Shown here one piece after another: positions 15,968-16,160 of a stretch of DNA of 16,160 nt. The position numbers and the translations under genes are program-made. The notes beneath the pieces are model-generated. The model did no database searches. It was not told the DNA's origin and saw only the letters and a program-made list of their open reading frames with translations. Numbering within the stretch: the first letter of the stretch is position 1; every line of letters begins with the position of its first letter. Location: contig MU069466.1 of assembly GCA_002284615.2 (NCBI GenBank), positions 628,921 through 645,080 on the forward strand, given 5' to 3'. Source of the DNA: Dunaliella salina (taxonomy: Eukaryota > Chlorophyta > Chlorophyceae > Chlamydomonadales > Dunaliellaceae).

Positions 15968-16160
15968 TGAAAGCCATCTGGGGTGGGAGCGGTCCAACAT
16001 GAGATGGACCTGGAGCTGTTTGCAGTTTGCAGTGCCCTTCTCATGTTTGAAAAGGGGCTCAAAAATGTGGCTTGTGTTAGTGAAACAATTATGGACGGAG
16101 TCACAAAATGTGCGAGCGCTGTTCAGGCATGCACAAAAAGTGTAATGATGATCACCGATC
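15895..16160. other. Window-end segment open on both strands
   Basis: The plus-strand frame from 15971 is open to the window edge (63 codons; first ATG at 16004) with Met-Asp-Leu-Glu-Leu-Phe. The minus-strand frame 16104-15895 is also open and ends in an acidic Ser-Asp-Ser-Asp-Glu-Ala stretch before its stop. Only one, if either, can be real; I cannot choose without the next bases. No domain is recognised on either strand. Confidence 0.25.

Overview
The window is eukaryotic and is almost entirely made of decayed, nested non-LTR retrotransposons. No tRNA, rRNA, CRISPR array or bacterial-style operon is visible. The element family carries both an apurinic-type endonuclease (APE, exonuclease III-like) N-terminal to the reverse transcriptase and a CCHC zinc motif plus restriction-like endonuclease (RLE, PD-(D/E)XK) at the C-terminus. 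That pairing is the hallmark of the Dualen/RandI group first described in the green alga Chlamydomonas. A chlorophyte alga is therefore the best guess for the host; this rests on the element type, not on a host gene.

Layout. Positions 1 to about 8021 on the plus strand hold element 1. Its order is APE C-terminus (2-272), APE-RT linker (859-1094 and 1172 onwards), RT (about 1860-3200), RT-distal segment (to 3829), a Pro/Ser/Thr-rich linker (about 3840-4570), a PHD finger (4581-4769), a conserved unnamed module (about 5010-5400), a methyltransferase-like module resembling PCIF1 (about 5463-5945), RNase H (about 6180-6650), CCHC (7072-7122), RLE (about 7350-7760), a 3' UTR, a small hairpin and a (TTTTC)n tail. 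Two later insertions sit inside it. One is a 572-bp minus-strand, 5'-truncated relative (273-844) with 14-bp target-site duplications. The other is a 66-bp scrap of a 3' end (1095-1160) with 11-bp duplications. Removing both restores one continuous reading frame.

Element 2 lies on the minus strand from about 13905 down to 8022, convergent with element 1. It shows the same order: RT, linker, PHD, conserved module, methyltransferase-like module, RNase H. It stops abruptly inside the RNase H-RLE spacer exactly where element 1's tail begins, so element 1 most likely jumped into element 2. A small piece of a third minus-strand copy (about 13955-14130) lies upstream of element 2.

Positions 14130-16160 look like flanking non-element DNA. 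They contain a few open frames I do not recognise and possibly exon fragments, but nothing assignable. All element copies carry stops or frameshifts, so none appears competent as written. The most interesting content is the combined architecture: two endonucleases, a PHD finger and a PCIF1-like module between RT and RNase H in one retroelement, supported by two diverged copies in the same window.
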